From: Roseiarcus sp050012775
GTDB lineage: Bacteria > Pseudomonadota > Alphaproteobacteria > Rhizobiales > Beijerinckiaceae
DNA: 64,000 nt
Assembly (NCBI GenBank): GCA_050012775.1
Contig: JBEKGN010000025.1
Coordinates: 13,455-77,454, forward strand
Direction: 5' to 3'
Position numbers and translations under genes: made by a program. Below, one piece after another: positions 25,378 to 34,175 of the stretch (positions are counted from its first letter, which is position 1; every line of letters starts with the position of its first letter). The notes below the pieces were generated by a model that worked only from the letters and a program-made list of their open reading frames with translations, was not told the DNA's origin and searched no databases.

Positions 25378-27018
25378 CTATTGCGACGAGCCGCGCAGGT
25401 CCGCGAGACCGTCCGCGGCGCGCGGTTCGGGCGCGACCTTGAAGGCGTCGTAGATCAGATCGCCATAGGGGTTGGCCGGCTTGCGCTGGGAATCGCTCGC
25501 CGAAAGCAAGGCCAGGGCGCGCGTCGCGGGCGCGGCGGGCGGGTTGGCGCCCGCGGCGGTCTTGGTCGGCGCCGTCGAGGTCTCGCCCGGCTGAGCGGAG
25601 GCGCCGTCGATCGGCGCCGGTTTGGCCGCGCCATGCGGGGGCGCCCGCATCGGCGGGATCGGGGGAAGGGGCGCCGCGAGCGCGGCGGCGCGAGCGAGCA
25701 ACGCCGGCCGTTCCGGCGGTTCGGGCGCCGTCGTCTCCGCCAGCGCCAGAGCTTCCGACGGAGCGGCTCCGACGCCGCGCGTGATCACGCCTGGCAGTCT
25801 GCCCCGTTCGAGAAGCGCCGCGATCAGGTCCCGGTTGGCGGCGCCGTCCTCGCCCGTCGCTTTGGCCGGCGGCGGCGCGAACGCGAATTCGGCGGGGCGC
25901 TGCGGCGGCATCGGCGCATCCGCCTCGGCGAGCTGGGTCGCGGCGAGATCGACTGGCTTGCGCGGCGGCACGGGCGCGATGAACTGCGCCGCGATCGGGC
26001 CATGCAGGCTGATCGGGCTCCCATCGCTCTGCGCGCTCGAATCGAGCGAAGCGACGGCTTGCGGCGTCTCGGCCGCGGTTTCGGCCGGTTGCATGAAAGT
26101 CGCGCCATGCGGCAAGTCGCGCTTGGCCGCGGCCAGCGAATCCGCGGCCGCGCTCGCGACCTGGGCGCCCGCGCCGCCCGTCCGGCCGCCGGTTCTGCCC
26201 GATGCGACGGCTTCGTTGCCGCCGCTCTCCTCCTCGTCGTCGGCGCCGCCGCCGCGCGCTCCGAACAACCACGACAGCAAGCCGAAATTCGACCCCGCGC
26301 GCGCGGTCAGCACCTCGCCGCCGCGCTGTTCGATCTCGGCGCGCGCCTGTTCGTAACCCGGCATCGGCTGGCCGTCGGCGGGAATGAACACCGTCTTGCC
26401 GTCGGGAAAGAGCCGCGCCAGGGCGTCGCGGCTCATCCGCGGCCAGTAGCGGACCGACCCGCTGTCGATGTGCACCCACGGCGTCGCGCCGGTGGGATAG
26501 AACCCGACGCCGCCGGCCTGCATGCGCATGGCGACGTCGCGGATCGTCGCGGTGCCGACGTCGACGAAGTGCGCGTCCATCGCCTTGCCTTCCATATGCT
26601 GGGAATGCTCGGCGACCTGACGCGAGCGGCGGCGCAGCATCGCGTTGGTGTGCGGCGAGCGATAGCCGGAAAGCACGTCGATCGGCTGGCTCGACCCGGA
26701 TTCGCGGTAGACCTCCCAGACGATATCGAACAGCTTGGGGTCCATCTTGGTCGGTTCGTTGAGCCGCCAATCCCGCAAGAACCAGTTCAGCTTCTCCAGC
26801 ACCGCCGAGTCGTAGACTCCATCGACCATATAGGTGAACGAACCGGCTTCGTTGGTATGGGAATTGGAAAGGCTGATCGTGCGCGTGTCGCCGTTGGCGA
26901 CCGCGGATTCGGTCGAACTGGGGGCAAAGCCGAGGCTCAGCAGCACGGGGGCGGCAAACAGGTGCGCCAACGCCGTCCCGCGCCGAACCTTGGCGCCGAT
27001 GGCAGAATCAAACGCCAA
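25378..27018 (-). CDS. MepK-like DUF882 peptidoglycan endopeptidase with long disordered tail
   Basis: About 546 residues if translation starts at the TTG at 27018, which has AAGGGG eight bases upstream. The frame runs further but the upstream part looks non-coding. A signal peptide follows (ALAHLFAAPVLLSLGFAPSS). Residues about 45-190 are the M15-like DUF882 domain. They include LSGYRSPHTNAMLRRRS, SQHMEGKAMD (His and Asp zinc ligands) and WVHIDSG (third ligand), as in E. coli MepK, which cuts 3-3 cross-links. The remaining roughly 320 residues are Ala/Pro/Arg-rich and low in complexity. The L,D-transpeptidase upstream makes 3-3 cross-links, mirroring the ycbB-mepK pairing of E. coli. Confidence 0.85.
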   Translation of the reverse strand: MAFDSAIGAKVRRGTALAHLFAAPVLLSLGFAPSSTESAVANGDTRTISLSNSHTNEAGSFTYMVDGVYDSAVLEKLNWFLRDWRLNEPTKMDPKLFDIVWEVYRESGSSQPIDVLSGYRSPHTNAMLRRRSRQVAEHSQHMEGKAMDAHFVDVGTATIRDVAMRMQAGGVGFYPTGATPWVHIDSGSVRYWPRMSRDALARLFPDGKTVFIPADGQPMPGYEQARAEIEQRGGEVLTARAGSNFGLLSWLFGARGGGADDEEESGGNEAVASGRTGGRTGGAGAQVASAAADSLAAAKRDLPHGATFMQPAETAAETPQAVASLDSSAQSDGSPISLHGPIAAQFIAPVPPRKPVDLAATQLAEADAPMPPQRPAEFAFAPPPAKATGEDGAANRDLIAALLERGRLPGVITRGVGAAPSEALALAETTAPEPPERPALLARAAALAAPLPPIPPMRAPPHGAAKPAPIDGASAQPGETSTAPTKTAAGANPPAAPATRALALLSASDSQRKPANPYGDLIYDAFKVAPEPRAADGLADLRGSSQ

Positions 27019-27184
27019 ACGAATAATCCCCTTCCGATGTCCTGCGCGCCCGCAGCCGAGGGCGCGGCCCCCGCGGCGCGCTGGCTTTCGGGCCTCGCGC
27101 GCCGTGACGTCATCTTTGTGTCTTGGAAACCACAGAACATGAAATAAATTCAAGCGGCTGCTATAAACCTTCAATGCCGACATT

Positions 27185-29110
27185 TCAATCTTGACTCGTC
27201 CGTGCGATTGTGCCTGCGACGCGCCGCGCGATTCCGTATATGTCTTCGCGATCCTGCAAGGCGCCGGCGCCGTCGACGAATTCGGTGAAATACTCGAGAT
27301 GAATCGGGATCGCATGGGGTAGGAAGACCGTCCGCTCCGTCGCGCCGAGCAGCGATTGCAGGCGCCCCGTCGTCCACCCCGCGCTCGCGCCCCCCATGAC
27401 CAGTTCGGCCAGGCGCATCGGCTGCTCGACGCGCACGCAGCCATGGCTGAAGGCGCGCCGAGACGCCGCGAACAGCCCGCGCGCGGGCGTGTCGTGAAGA
27501 TAGACGGCGTGCTCGTTGGGGAACATGAAGAGGATGCGGCCAAGCGCGTTGGCCTCGCCGGACGGTTGACGAACGACGAGCCGATTGCCGACTTGGCTCA
27601 CCTCGAATCCGCGCCGCGTGAGATAGGTCGGGTCCTGCGCGAGCTTGGGCGCCATTTCCTTCTTGATGATGGAGTCGGGAACGCGCCAGATCGGATTGAC
27701 GAGTATGTAGCGAATTTCGTTGGAGAAAACAGGCGTCGGCGTATCGGGCTTGCCGACGATGACCCGCGCCTGGTGGACGAGATCCTCGCCATTCATGACC
27801 TTCAGGGAATAGTCGGGGATGTTGATCTCGACGCGCTCGTCGCCCATCGCGCGCGGCTCCCAGCGCCACATTTCCATATTGGCGAGGATCATCGCCTGCC
27901 GTTGCCCGGCCGGGTCGCTCGACAGGGCCTCGACCGTGGCCGGAGTCAGGGCGCCGTTCGCCGTCAAGCCGTTGGCGCGCTGAAACGCCGCCACCGCCGA
28001 GGCGAGGCGCGCGTCGTAGACGAGAGCGTCCTTGGCGACCGCGTCCGCGCCTAGGCCCAGGCGCGCGCGCACGAGCGCGACGCGCGGATCGGCCATGCCG
28101 ATCCCCAAGCTCGGCCCGGCCGGAATACGCGGCGCCGCGGCCGGCGCTTCGGCGCGCAGGCGCGTCAATTGGTCGCGCAGATCCAGATAGCCTTTTTGCT
28201 GTGGATTGAAATCCTCGAGCGCGGCGCCGGGATCGACGGCGGCCGCGACCGCGGCCAAGGCGCGGCCCGGATCGGCCACGCTCGGCCGCGCGGAAATCAC
28301 GGGCGAAATCCGCGCCGGGACGAGGCGAGCGCCGCTCGCCTGCATCGCGTAAGCGACGACCGCCGCCGAAATGACGGTTTCGGCCTCGGCGAGGCGCTCG
28401 GGCGAGGGGTCCACGAGTGGGCCCTTCGGCAGCGCGAAGGCGGAAAGATCGAGGCCGTCCGCTTCCGATCGGGCGAGGCGAGACAGCGCCGAATTCGCGG
28501 CGGGCGTCAGGCCTGTCTGCGCGACCCAGACCGGGGCGAAATCGCGCGCCGCGTAAAACGCGCGAATCGCGTCGCGCGCCGCGCGCCAATCGCCGTCGCC
28601 GACCGGTCGCGTCTTGACGTCCCGGGAGACGAGAGCCGCGAGCGCGGCCTCGAGCGCCGCCGGCAGTGGGGACGCCGCGGCGGCCGGCGGCGCGCCGCGA
28701 TCGTCCAGCGGCAGGGGAATATCGAATAAAGCTTGCTCGCTCTCCGACACGACGGACGTCGCGCCGCCGCCGTTCGAGCCGGGGGCCGGCGCGGCGCCGG
28801 CAAGCGACGAAGCCGAGGGGTGGACGGCACCCATGGACGCGAAGTCGACGTCTTGCGCCGCCCGCGCGGGCGAAAGCGCGAAATGGATCGCCGGCGAGGC
28901 GGCCTGGGCCGCGCGATCGGCGAGAAGCGCGTCACGCCGCGCGGTCGGTCGCGCCGGCATGAGCCTAAGCGGGGAGGGGAATTCCGGAAACGCCGCCGCC
29001 GCGGGCCCGACGAGGCTCGCAGAATCGGCCGATGCGGCGGGTCCGCCGGCGCCGATCGCCGCGGCCAGACCGACCGAGCCAAGCCAAAGCGACTTGAACA
29101 ACGCTCTCAT
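27185..29110 (-). CDS. ldtD: L,D-transpeptidase, YcbB/LdtD type
   Basis: 641 residues. It cross-links peptidoglycan stems 3-3 in the periplasm. Signal peptide: LWLGSVGLAAAIGAGGPAASA. A long Ala/Pro-rich linker precedes a YcbB scaffold (FYAARDFAPVWV), a peptidoglycan-binding domain around 365-405 (VAAFQRANGLTANGALTPATVEAL), then the YkuD domain with HAVYLHDTP and the catalytic Cys558 in FSHGCVRVEQP. The length is normal for YcbB-type enzymes. It lies 166 bases upstream of the MepK-like gene on the same strand, so the cross-link maker and the presumed cutter are probably co-regulated. Confidence 0.94.
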   Translation of the reverse strand: MRALFKSLWLGSVGLAAAIGAGGPAASADSASLVGPAAAAFPEFPSPLRLMPARPTARRDALLADRAAQAASPAIHFALSPARAAQDVDFASMGAVHPSASSLAGAAPAPGSNGGGATSVVSESEQALFDIPLPLDDRGAPPAAAASPLPAALEAALAALVSRDVKTRPVGDGDWRAARDAIRAFYAARDFAPVWVAQTGLTPAANSALSRLARSEADGLDLSAFALPKGPLVDPSPERLAEAETVISAAVVAYAMQASGARLVPARISPVISARPSVADPGRALAAVAAAVDPGAALEDFNPQQKGYLDLRDQLTRLRAEAPAAAPRIPAGPSLGIGMADPRVALVRARLGLGADAVAKDALVYDARLASAVAAFQRANGLTANGALTPATVEALSSDPAGQRQAMILANMEMWRWEPRAMGDERVEINIPDYSLKVMNGEDLVHQARVIVGKPDTPTPVFSNEIRYILVNPIWRVPDSIIKKEMAPKLAQDPTYLTRRGFEVSQVGNRLVVRQPSGEANALGRILFMFPNEHAVYLHDTPARGLFAASRRAFSHGCVRVEQPMRLAELVMGGASAGWTTGRLQSLLGATERTVFLPHAIPIHLEYFTEFVDGAGALQDREDIYGIARRVAGTIARTSQD

Positions 29111-29243
29111 GGAGAAGCCTCGACGTCGCGCGCCGGACGAGGGACGCTCACAGGATCGATAGCGGTCTGCCCTTCCATCGGAACGAGCCCATCCTAGACG
29201 AGTTTTCGTGAAATGCGCGGGCGCTCCGCCGTTCCGGCGCCGC

Positions 29244-30734
29244 CTAGGCCGCCGCCTCGCCGAGAACCTCGGCGTCGATGCCGATTTCCTTCATCTTTCT
29301 GTACAGAGTCGAACGGCCGATGCCGAGCTTGCGCGCCATCTGGGACATTTGACCGCGATAATGGGCGAACGCGAAGCGAATCGCCTCGGCCTCGATGTCC
29401 TCGATTTTCCGCACGTCGCCGCTTTCGTCGATCAGGCGCATGACATGGGGATCGCGCGGTTCGAAAAGCATGCCTCCCGCGCCGGCCGAGGCGGGCGCCG
29501 GCGTCTCGGCGACGAGCGGCGGGGCGGCGGGAATGCGCACGTCGAAGCCTTCGACCTGCGCGGCGATCTGCGGAAATTCAGCGATCGTCAATTCGTCGCC
29601 GTCCGCCAGGACCACCGCGCGAAACATCGCGTTTTCGAGTTGCCGCACGTTGCCCGGCCAATCATAGGCGCAAAGGAGCGCGAAAGCGTCGTTGGCGATG
29701 CCGCGTATGCGCTTGCCTTCTTCCGCGCAAAAGCGCGCGAGGAAACGTCGCGCCAGGTCGGGCACGTCCATTGCGCGGGCGCGAAGCGGCGGGATGGTGA
29801 TCGGGAAGACGTTCAGGCGATAAAACAGATCCTCGCGAAAGCGGCCGCGCTTGACGAGTTCGATGAGGTTCTGGTTCGTCGCGGAGACGAGGCGGATGTC
29901 GACCTTGACCGGGCGGCGCGAGCCGACGGGGTCGATTTCGCCCTCCTGCAGCGCGCGCAGCAATTTGACCTGGGCCTCTGGCGGCAACTCGCCGATCTCG
30001 TCGAGAAAAAGCGTGCCGCCGTGCGCCTCGGCGAATTTTCCCACGTGCTTTTCCGTGGCGCCGGTGAACGCGCCCTTTTCATGCCCGAACAAAATCGACT
30101 CGACGAGGTTTTCCGGCAGCGCTCCGCAGTTGACGGTGACGAACGCCTTGCCGCGGCGCTCCGAGCCGCCTTGAATCGCGCGAGCCATCAACTCCTTGCC
30201 GACGCCGGATTCGCCTTCGATCAGCACGGGGATGTTCGATTTGGCGGCGCGTTCGGCCAGGCGAATCGTCCGGGCCATGCTCTCGACCTTGGTGACGATG
30301 TCGCGAAAACTCAGTTCGCCCGTGCGGCGGCGCGTGGCGCGCCGCAATTCGTCTTCCAGGGCGTCGACGCGCAAGGCGTTCTTGATCGACACTTGCAGAC
30401 GCTCGGCGCCGACCGGCTTGACCACGAAATCGTGGGCGCCGGCGCGCATCGCCGAGATCACCGCCTCGATCGAACCATGCGCGGTCTGGACGATCGCGGG
30501 AATGGCGATGGCGCGCTGGCGCATGCGCGTGAGCACGCCCATCCCGTCGAGATCGGGCATGACGAGGTCGAGAACGAGGAGATCGACCGGCGGCCGGTCG
30601 GAAGCCTCCATTCGCGCCAGACCCGTCTCGCCCGAATCGGCGGTTTCGACCTCATAGCCAAATCGACGCGCCATCGCTTCGAGAAGCCGGCGTTGAATCG
30701 GATCGTCGTCGACAATGAGAATAAGGGCGGCCAT
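29244..30734 (-). CDS. Sigma-54-dependent response regulator (NtrC family)
   Basis: 496 residues from the ATG at 30734. The receiver domain is 1-120, with the acidic pocket IVDDD and phospho-acceptor Asp56 in VLDLVMPD. The AAA+ domain spans about 145-385. It has Walker A GESGVGKE, the sigma-54 contact loop GAFTGA, Walker B GGTLFLDEIGELP and an arginine-finger region (FREDLFYRLNVFPI). The C-terminal Fis-type helix-turn-helix reads MSQMARKLGIGRSTLYRKMKEIGI. It activates sigma-54 promoters. No sensor kinase is adjacent, so its signal and targets are unknown. It is divergent from the M3 peptidase gene. Confidence 0.93.
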   Translation of the reverse strand: MAALILIVDDDPIQRRLLEAMARRFGYEVETADSGETGLARMEASDRPPVDLLVLDLVMPDLDGMGVLTRMRQRAIAIPAIVQTAHGSIEAVISAMRAGAHDFVVKPVGAERLQVSIKNALRVDALEDELRRATRRRTGELSFRDIVTKVESMARTIRLAERAAKSNIPVLIEGESGVGKELMARAIQGGSERRGKAFVTVNCGALPENLVESILFGHEKGAFTGATEKHVGKFAEAHGGTLFLDEIGELPPEAQVKLLRALQEGEIDPVGSRRPVKVDIRLVSATNQNLIELVKRGRFREDLFYRLNVFPITIPPLRARAMDVPDLARRFLARFCAEEGKRIRGIANDAFALLCAYDWPGNVRQLENAMFRAVVLADGDELTIAEFPQIAAQVEGFDVRIPAAPPLVAETPAPASAGAGGMLFEPRDPHVMRLIDESGDVRKIEDIEAEAIRFAFAHYRGQMSQMARKLGIGRSTLYRKMKEIGIDAEVLGEAAA

Positions 30735-30849
30735 GAAATTCCCGTCGTGAGCGGCCTGCGCCGGCCGCTTGCCGCCCGACACTCGGATATCACGGTAAAC
30801 GTCGTGTTAATGGCGTCCCAATTTGGCGCGCCGGCCGAAGATATGCGCA

Positions 30850-30878
30850 TTGAAGGCGCGCCGACATTGGGCGATATA
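30850..30878 (+). promoter_or_regulatory. Possible promoter of the M3 peptidase gene
   Basis: TTGAAG at 30850-30855 and GATATA at 30873-30878 with a 17-base spacer, about 30 bases before the start codon. The hexamers are only partial matches to the sigma-70 consensus, so this is a weak call. Confidence 0.35.
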
Positions 30879-30907
30879 GAGTCCTTTCCGTAGCAGGGGC
30901 CGATCGA

Positions 30908-32770
30908 ATGATTCACCGCGGGCGCGTTTTCGAAGCGGGCGTTTTCCAAGCCGTCGCCGCGGGCGGCGGCGGGCAAGGGCTGGGCGGACAAGACTTGGGC
31001 GTCTTGCCGCAATGGCGGCTCGACGATCTCTATGAGGGCATGGACTCGCCGCGCTTCGCCGCCGATCTCAAGCGCGCTGCCGCGGACGCCAGGACTTTTG
31101 CGACGGCCTATCAAGGCAAGCTCGCGGAACTCGCCAAGGCCTCGGACGCGGGCGAGCGTCTGTGCGCGGCGGTGCGCGCCTACGAAGCGTTGCAGGATTT
31201 GATGGGACGAATCATGTCCTACGCGTCGCTGCTCTACGCCGGCGACACCAGCGACGTCGCGCGGGGCAAATTCTATGGCGACGCGCAGGAAAAGGTCACC
31301 GCGCTCGCCGGAGAATTGCTGTTCTTCGAACTCGAACTCAATCGCCTCGACGACGCGGCTCTCGACGCGGCGACGCGCGGCTCCGCGCTCGCCCATTATC
31401 GCCCCTGGCTGGAGGACATTCGCAAGGAGCGTCCGCACCAGCTCGCCGACGACATCGAGCAATTGTTCCTGGAAAAGTCGGTCTCCGGGGTCGCCGCCTG
31501 GAACCGGTTGTTCGACGACACGGTCGCCTCGTTGCGCTTCGCGTTCGAAGGCGAAGAGCTGACGCTCGAGCCGTTGCTCGCCAAACTGCAAGACGCTGAC
31601 GCGAAGAAGCGGGAAGCCGCCGCCCATTCGCTCGCCGCGACGCTCGGCGCCAATCTTCGCGTGTTCACGCTGATCATGAACACGCTCGCCAAGGACAAGG
31701 AAATCGCCGACCGATGGCGTAAATTCGACGATATCGCCGATTCGCGTCATCTGGCCAATCGCGTCGAGCGCGAGGTCGTCGAGGCGATGGTCGCCGCGGT
31801 CACCGAATCCTATCCGCGCCTGTCGCATCGCTATTACGCGCTCAAGGCGCGCTGGTTCGGCAAGGCCCAGCTCGATCATTGGGACCGCAACGCGCCGCTG
31901 CCGAACGCGCCGGCGCGCGTGTTCACCTGGAGCGCGGCGCGCGACACGGTGCTCGACGCCTATCGCGGCTTTTCGCCTGAGATGTCCGCCATCGCGCGCC
32001 GGTTCTTCGATGAAGGCTGGATCGACGCGCCGGTGCGGCCGGGCAAGGCGCCCGGCGCCTTCGCCCATCCGACGACGCCGTCGGCGCATCCTTATGTGCT
32101 CGTCAATTATCTCGGCAAGCCGCGCGACGTCATGACGCTCGCGCACGAACTGGGGCACGGCGTGCACCAGGTGCTCGCCGGGCCCAACGGCGCGCTGATG
32201 GCGCCGACGCCGTTGACGCTCGCCGAGACGGCTTCGGTGTTCGGCGAGATGCTGACGTTTCGCGCGCTGCTCGCCTCGACCAGCGATCCGGCGACGCGCA
32301 AGTCCATGCTCGCGGCCAAAGTCGAGGACATGCTCAACACCGTCGTGCGGCAGATCGCGTTCTATAAGTTCGAACGCAAAATTCACACCGAGCGCAAGAA
32401 CGGCGAACTGACCGCCGAGACGATCGGCGAGTTATGGATGAGCGTGCAGGCGGAGAGCCTGGGGCCGGCGATCAAGCTCGGGCCCGGCTACGAGACCTAT
32501 TGGAGCTACATCGGCCATTTCATTCATTCGCCGTTTTATGTCTACGCTTACGCGTTCGGCGATTGCCTGGTGAATTCCCTCTATGGCGTTTACGAACGCG
32601 CGCACGAGGGCTTCGCCGAGCGCTATCTCGCGATGCTCGCGGCCGGCGGCACGAAGCATCATTCCGAGCTGCTCGCGCCCTTCGGCCTCGACGCCCGCGA
32701 TCCGGCGTTCTGGGGGATCGGGCTGTCGCTGATCGAGCGCATGATCGGCGAACTCGAGGCGCTGGGCTGA
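30908..32770 (+). CDS. pepF: M3-family oligoendopeptidase
   Basis: 620 residues. It is a cytoplasmic zinc metallopeptidase that trims oligopeptides. The zinc motif is LAHELGHGVHQ near residue 412, with the third ligand Glu in LTLAETASVFGEML downstream. The N-terminal helical region (YQGKLAELAKASDAGERL, FFELELNRLDDAAL) and the C-terminal YVYAYAFGDCLVNSLYGVYE are typical of the PepF group. AGGGG lies ahead of the ATG. A glycine-rich leader (AVAAGGGGQGLGGQ) of about 30 residues precedes the family core, so a later start near LPQWRLDDLYEGMD is possible, though no ATG with a good ribosome-binding site is obvious there. Confidence 0.92.
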   Translation: MIHRGRVFEAGVFQAVAAGGGGQGLGGQDLGVLPQWRLDDLYEGMDSPRFAADLKRAAADARTFATAYQGKLAELAKASDAGERLCAAVRAYEALQDLMGRIMSYASLLYAGDTSDVARGKFYGDAQEKVTALAGELLFFELELNRLDDAALDAATRGSALAHYRPWLEDIRKERPHQLADDIEQLFLEKSVSGVAAWNRLFDDTVASLRFAFEGEELTLEPLLAKLQDADAKKREAAAHSLAATLGANLRVFTLIMNTLAKDKEIADRWRKFDDIADSRHLANRVEREVVEAMVAAVTESYPRLSHRYYALKARWFGKAQLDHWDRNAPLPNAPARVFTWSAARDTVLDAYRGFSPEMSAIARRFFDEGWIDAPVRPGKAPGAFAHPTTPSAHPYVLVNYLGKPRDVMTLAHELGHGVHQVLAGPNGALMAPTPLTLAETASVFGEMLTFRALLASTSDPATRKSMLAAKVEDMLNTVVRQIAFYKFERKIHTERKNGELTAETIGELWMSVQAESLGPAIKLGPGYETYWSYIGHFIHSPFYVYAYAFGDCLVNSLYGVYERAHEGFAERYLAMLAAGGTKHHSELLAPFGLDARDPAFWGIGLSLIERMIGELEALG

Positions 32771-33332
32771 GCGACGCGCCCGCCGGAGCGCGTGTCCTCG
32801 CGGCCCGCGAGGACTGCGGAATCGCGCCGCCCCCTTCGAATCGAGCGATGATTCGTTCGTTCCCGGCGTGCGGTCGGCGCCGGCCCGGCGGTTTGGGGAT
32901 CGATCGCCAAGCATTTTAATGATCGCGAAACCAATCCTCTTTAGGACTAATTGCGCGACCGACAGAAATCGCCTTCGCTCGGAGGCGTCTGAGGCATGAT
33001 GCCGTTCGCTCGCGTCGGGCCTTGAGCCGACATGATCCCCCTTTCGAATTCGATCGCTTTCGTTTGATCGCCGTGTCCAAGCGCCGATGCGGCTTGGCGC
33101 ATCGCGGCCAATCGAGCCTCGAGCTCGATCGCGCTCCGCTTGCACCCAGAGGCCGCATGACGCTTTTTCCTCGCTTGCTTTCCACCCAGTCGGAAGACGT
33201 TTCGCTCGGCGTCCCCCGGACTTCGAGGCGACTGCCGCGCGTGATCGACGCGGTTCGGATCGGGAGCGGCGCGGATGATCCGCCCCCCGCGAGAGCCCGG
33301 ACGAGGATGGCAAGACATTGTGAGGAAGCGTG
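32771..33332 (+). other. 562-base gap before the chemotaxis operon
   Basis: No gene is supported on the plus strand. On the minus strand a frame down to 32947 contains a short, plausible helical stretch (SAIELEARLAAMRQAASALG) and an end rich in polar residues, but it has no ATG/GTG with a ribosome-binding site near it. It may be a decayed or very small gene (see findings). The right half should contain the promoter of the chemotaxis operon; GAGGAAGCG precedes its first ATG. Confidence 0.4.
32794..32814 (+). terminator. Hairpin after the M3 peptidase gene
   Basis: GTCCTCGCG and CGCGAGGAC form a perfect 9-bp stem around a 3-base loop, 24 bases after the stop codon. There is no T-run, so it is a possible 3' end or Rho-linked hairpin rather than a sure terminator. 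Confidence 0.4.
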
Positions 33333-33794
33333 ATGGCCAAGGAATCCGTATGGCAGCGGCGGGCGCGAAAATGTCGGTCGGCCAAAGCCGAGTACTATCC
33401 CAAAGTGAACCTGGCGGAGCTGGCGAGCGAGGCGGAGCAAGCCTCGCCGCAGCCGGAGAGTCTTGATCTCCCCGCCGCGACTCGGCTGGCCGCGGCGCAG
33501 ACGACGAGCGAGCCGGAGGGAGCGCTGCGGCTGCCCGACTGTCTCGATCTTCTCGCCGCGACGCCGCTCGCCAGGGCGTTGCTGGAGCGTCGCGGCGCGC
33601 CGATCGTTCTCGACGGCTCCTCCGTCCATCAGTTGGGCGCGCAATGCGTTCAGGTGCTTTTGTCGGCGAAGCGAACATGGGACGCCGACGGGATCGCCCT
33701 CTCGATTGTCAATTGCGCGCCCCGGATGATCGAGGACCTCCAACTTCTCGGGATCGATTCGGCGACGCTTACGAGTGGAGAACAGCCGCAATGA
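33333..33794 (+). CDS. STAS-domain protein heading the chemotaxis operon
   Basis: 153 residues from the ATG at 33333 with GAGGAAGCG upstream. Residues about 1-65 are basic then acidic and low in complexity. Residues about 70-148 form a STAS domain: LPDCLDLLAATPLARALLERRGAPIVLDGSSVHQLG, QCVQVLLSAKRTWDADGIALSIVN, MIEDLQLLGI. STAS domains are known as anti-anti-sigma or phospho-switch modules, and STAS proteins often open alphaproteobacterial che operons with unknown function. Its stop overlaps the start of the next gene (ATGA), so they are translationally coupled. Confidence 0.82.
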   Translation: MAKESVWQRRARKCRSAKAEYYPKVNLAELASEAEQASPQPESLDLPAATRLAAAQTTSEPEGALRLPDCLDLLAATPLARALLERRGAPIVLDGSSVHQLGAQCVQVLLSAKRTWDADGIALSIVNCAPRMIEDLQLLGIDSATLTSGEQPQ

Positions 33795-34156
33795 ATATGA
33801 CGATCCTGACCGTCGACGATTCCCGCACCATGCGAGACATGTTGAAACTCGCGCTGACGGAAGCCGGCTATCGCGTCGTGCAAGCGGTGGACGGCATGCA
33901 TGGCCTGGAGGTTCTGCAGCAAGAGGCGCCGCGCGTCATCATCACCGACATCAATATGCCGAAGCTCGACGGATTCGGCTTCATCGAGAGCGTTCGCAAG
34001 GACCAGCGGTTTCTCGGCGTTCCGATCCTCGTTCTGACGACCGAGAGCTCGGCGGAAAAGAAGAATCTCGCGCGCCGCGCGGGGGCGACGGGATGGATCG
34101 TCAAGCCGTTCGACTCGGTGAAACTGGTCGACGTCGTGCGCCGCGTGGCCGCCTAA
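33791..34156 (+). CDS. cheY: Chemotaxis response regulator CheY (first copy)
   Basis: 121 residues, a single receiver domain. Acidic pocket TVDDSRTMRDML, phospho-acceptor Asp53 in IITDINMPKLDGFG, Thr in LVLTTESS and Lys in GWIVKPFDS. It is phosphorylated by CheA and binds the flagellar switch, or acts as a phosphate sink. The start overlaps the STAS gene stop and the stop is 19 bases before cheA. A second CheY-like gene lies further down the operon, a common alphaproteobacterial pattern in which one copy drains phosphate. Confidence 0.93.
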   Translation: MNMTILTVDDSRTMRDMLKLALTEAGYRVVQAVDGMHGLEVLQQEAPRVIITDINMPKLDGFGFIESVRKDQRFLGVPILVLTTESSAEKKNLARRAGATGWIVKPFDSVKLVDVVRRVAA

Positions 34157-34175
34157 TCGCATAAGGGATTCTTGA

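Noticed and set aside
25378..27543. Longer 721-residue version of the DUF882 protein
   Set aside because: The first 175 residues have no protein-like composition and would place the signal peptide inside the chain.
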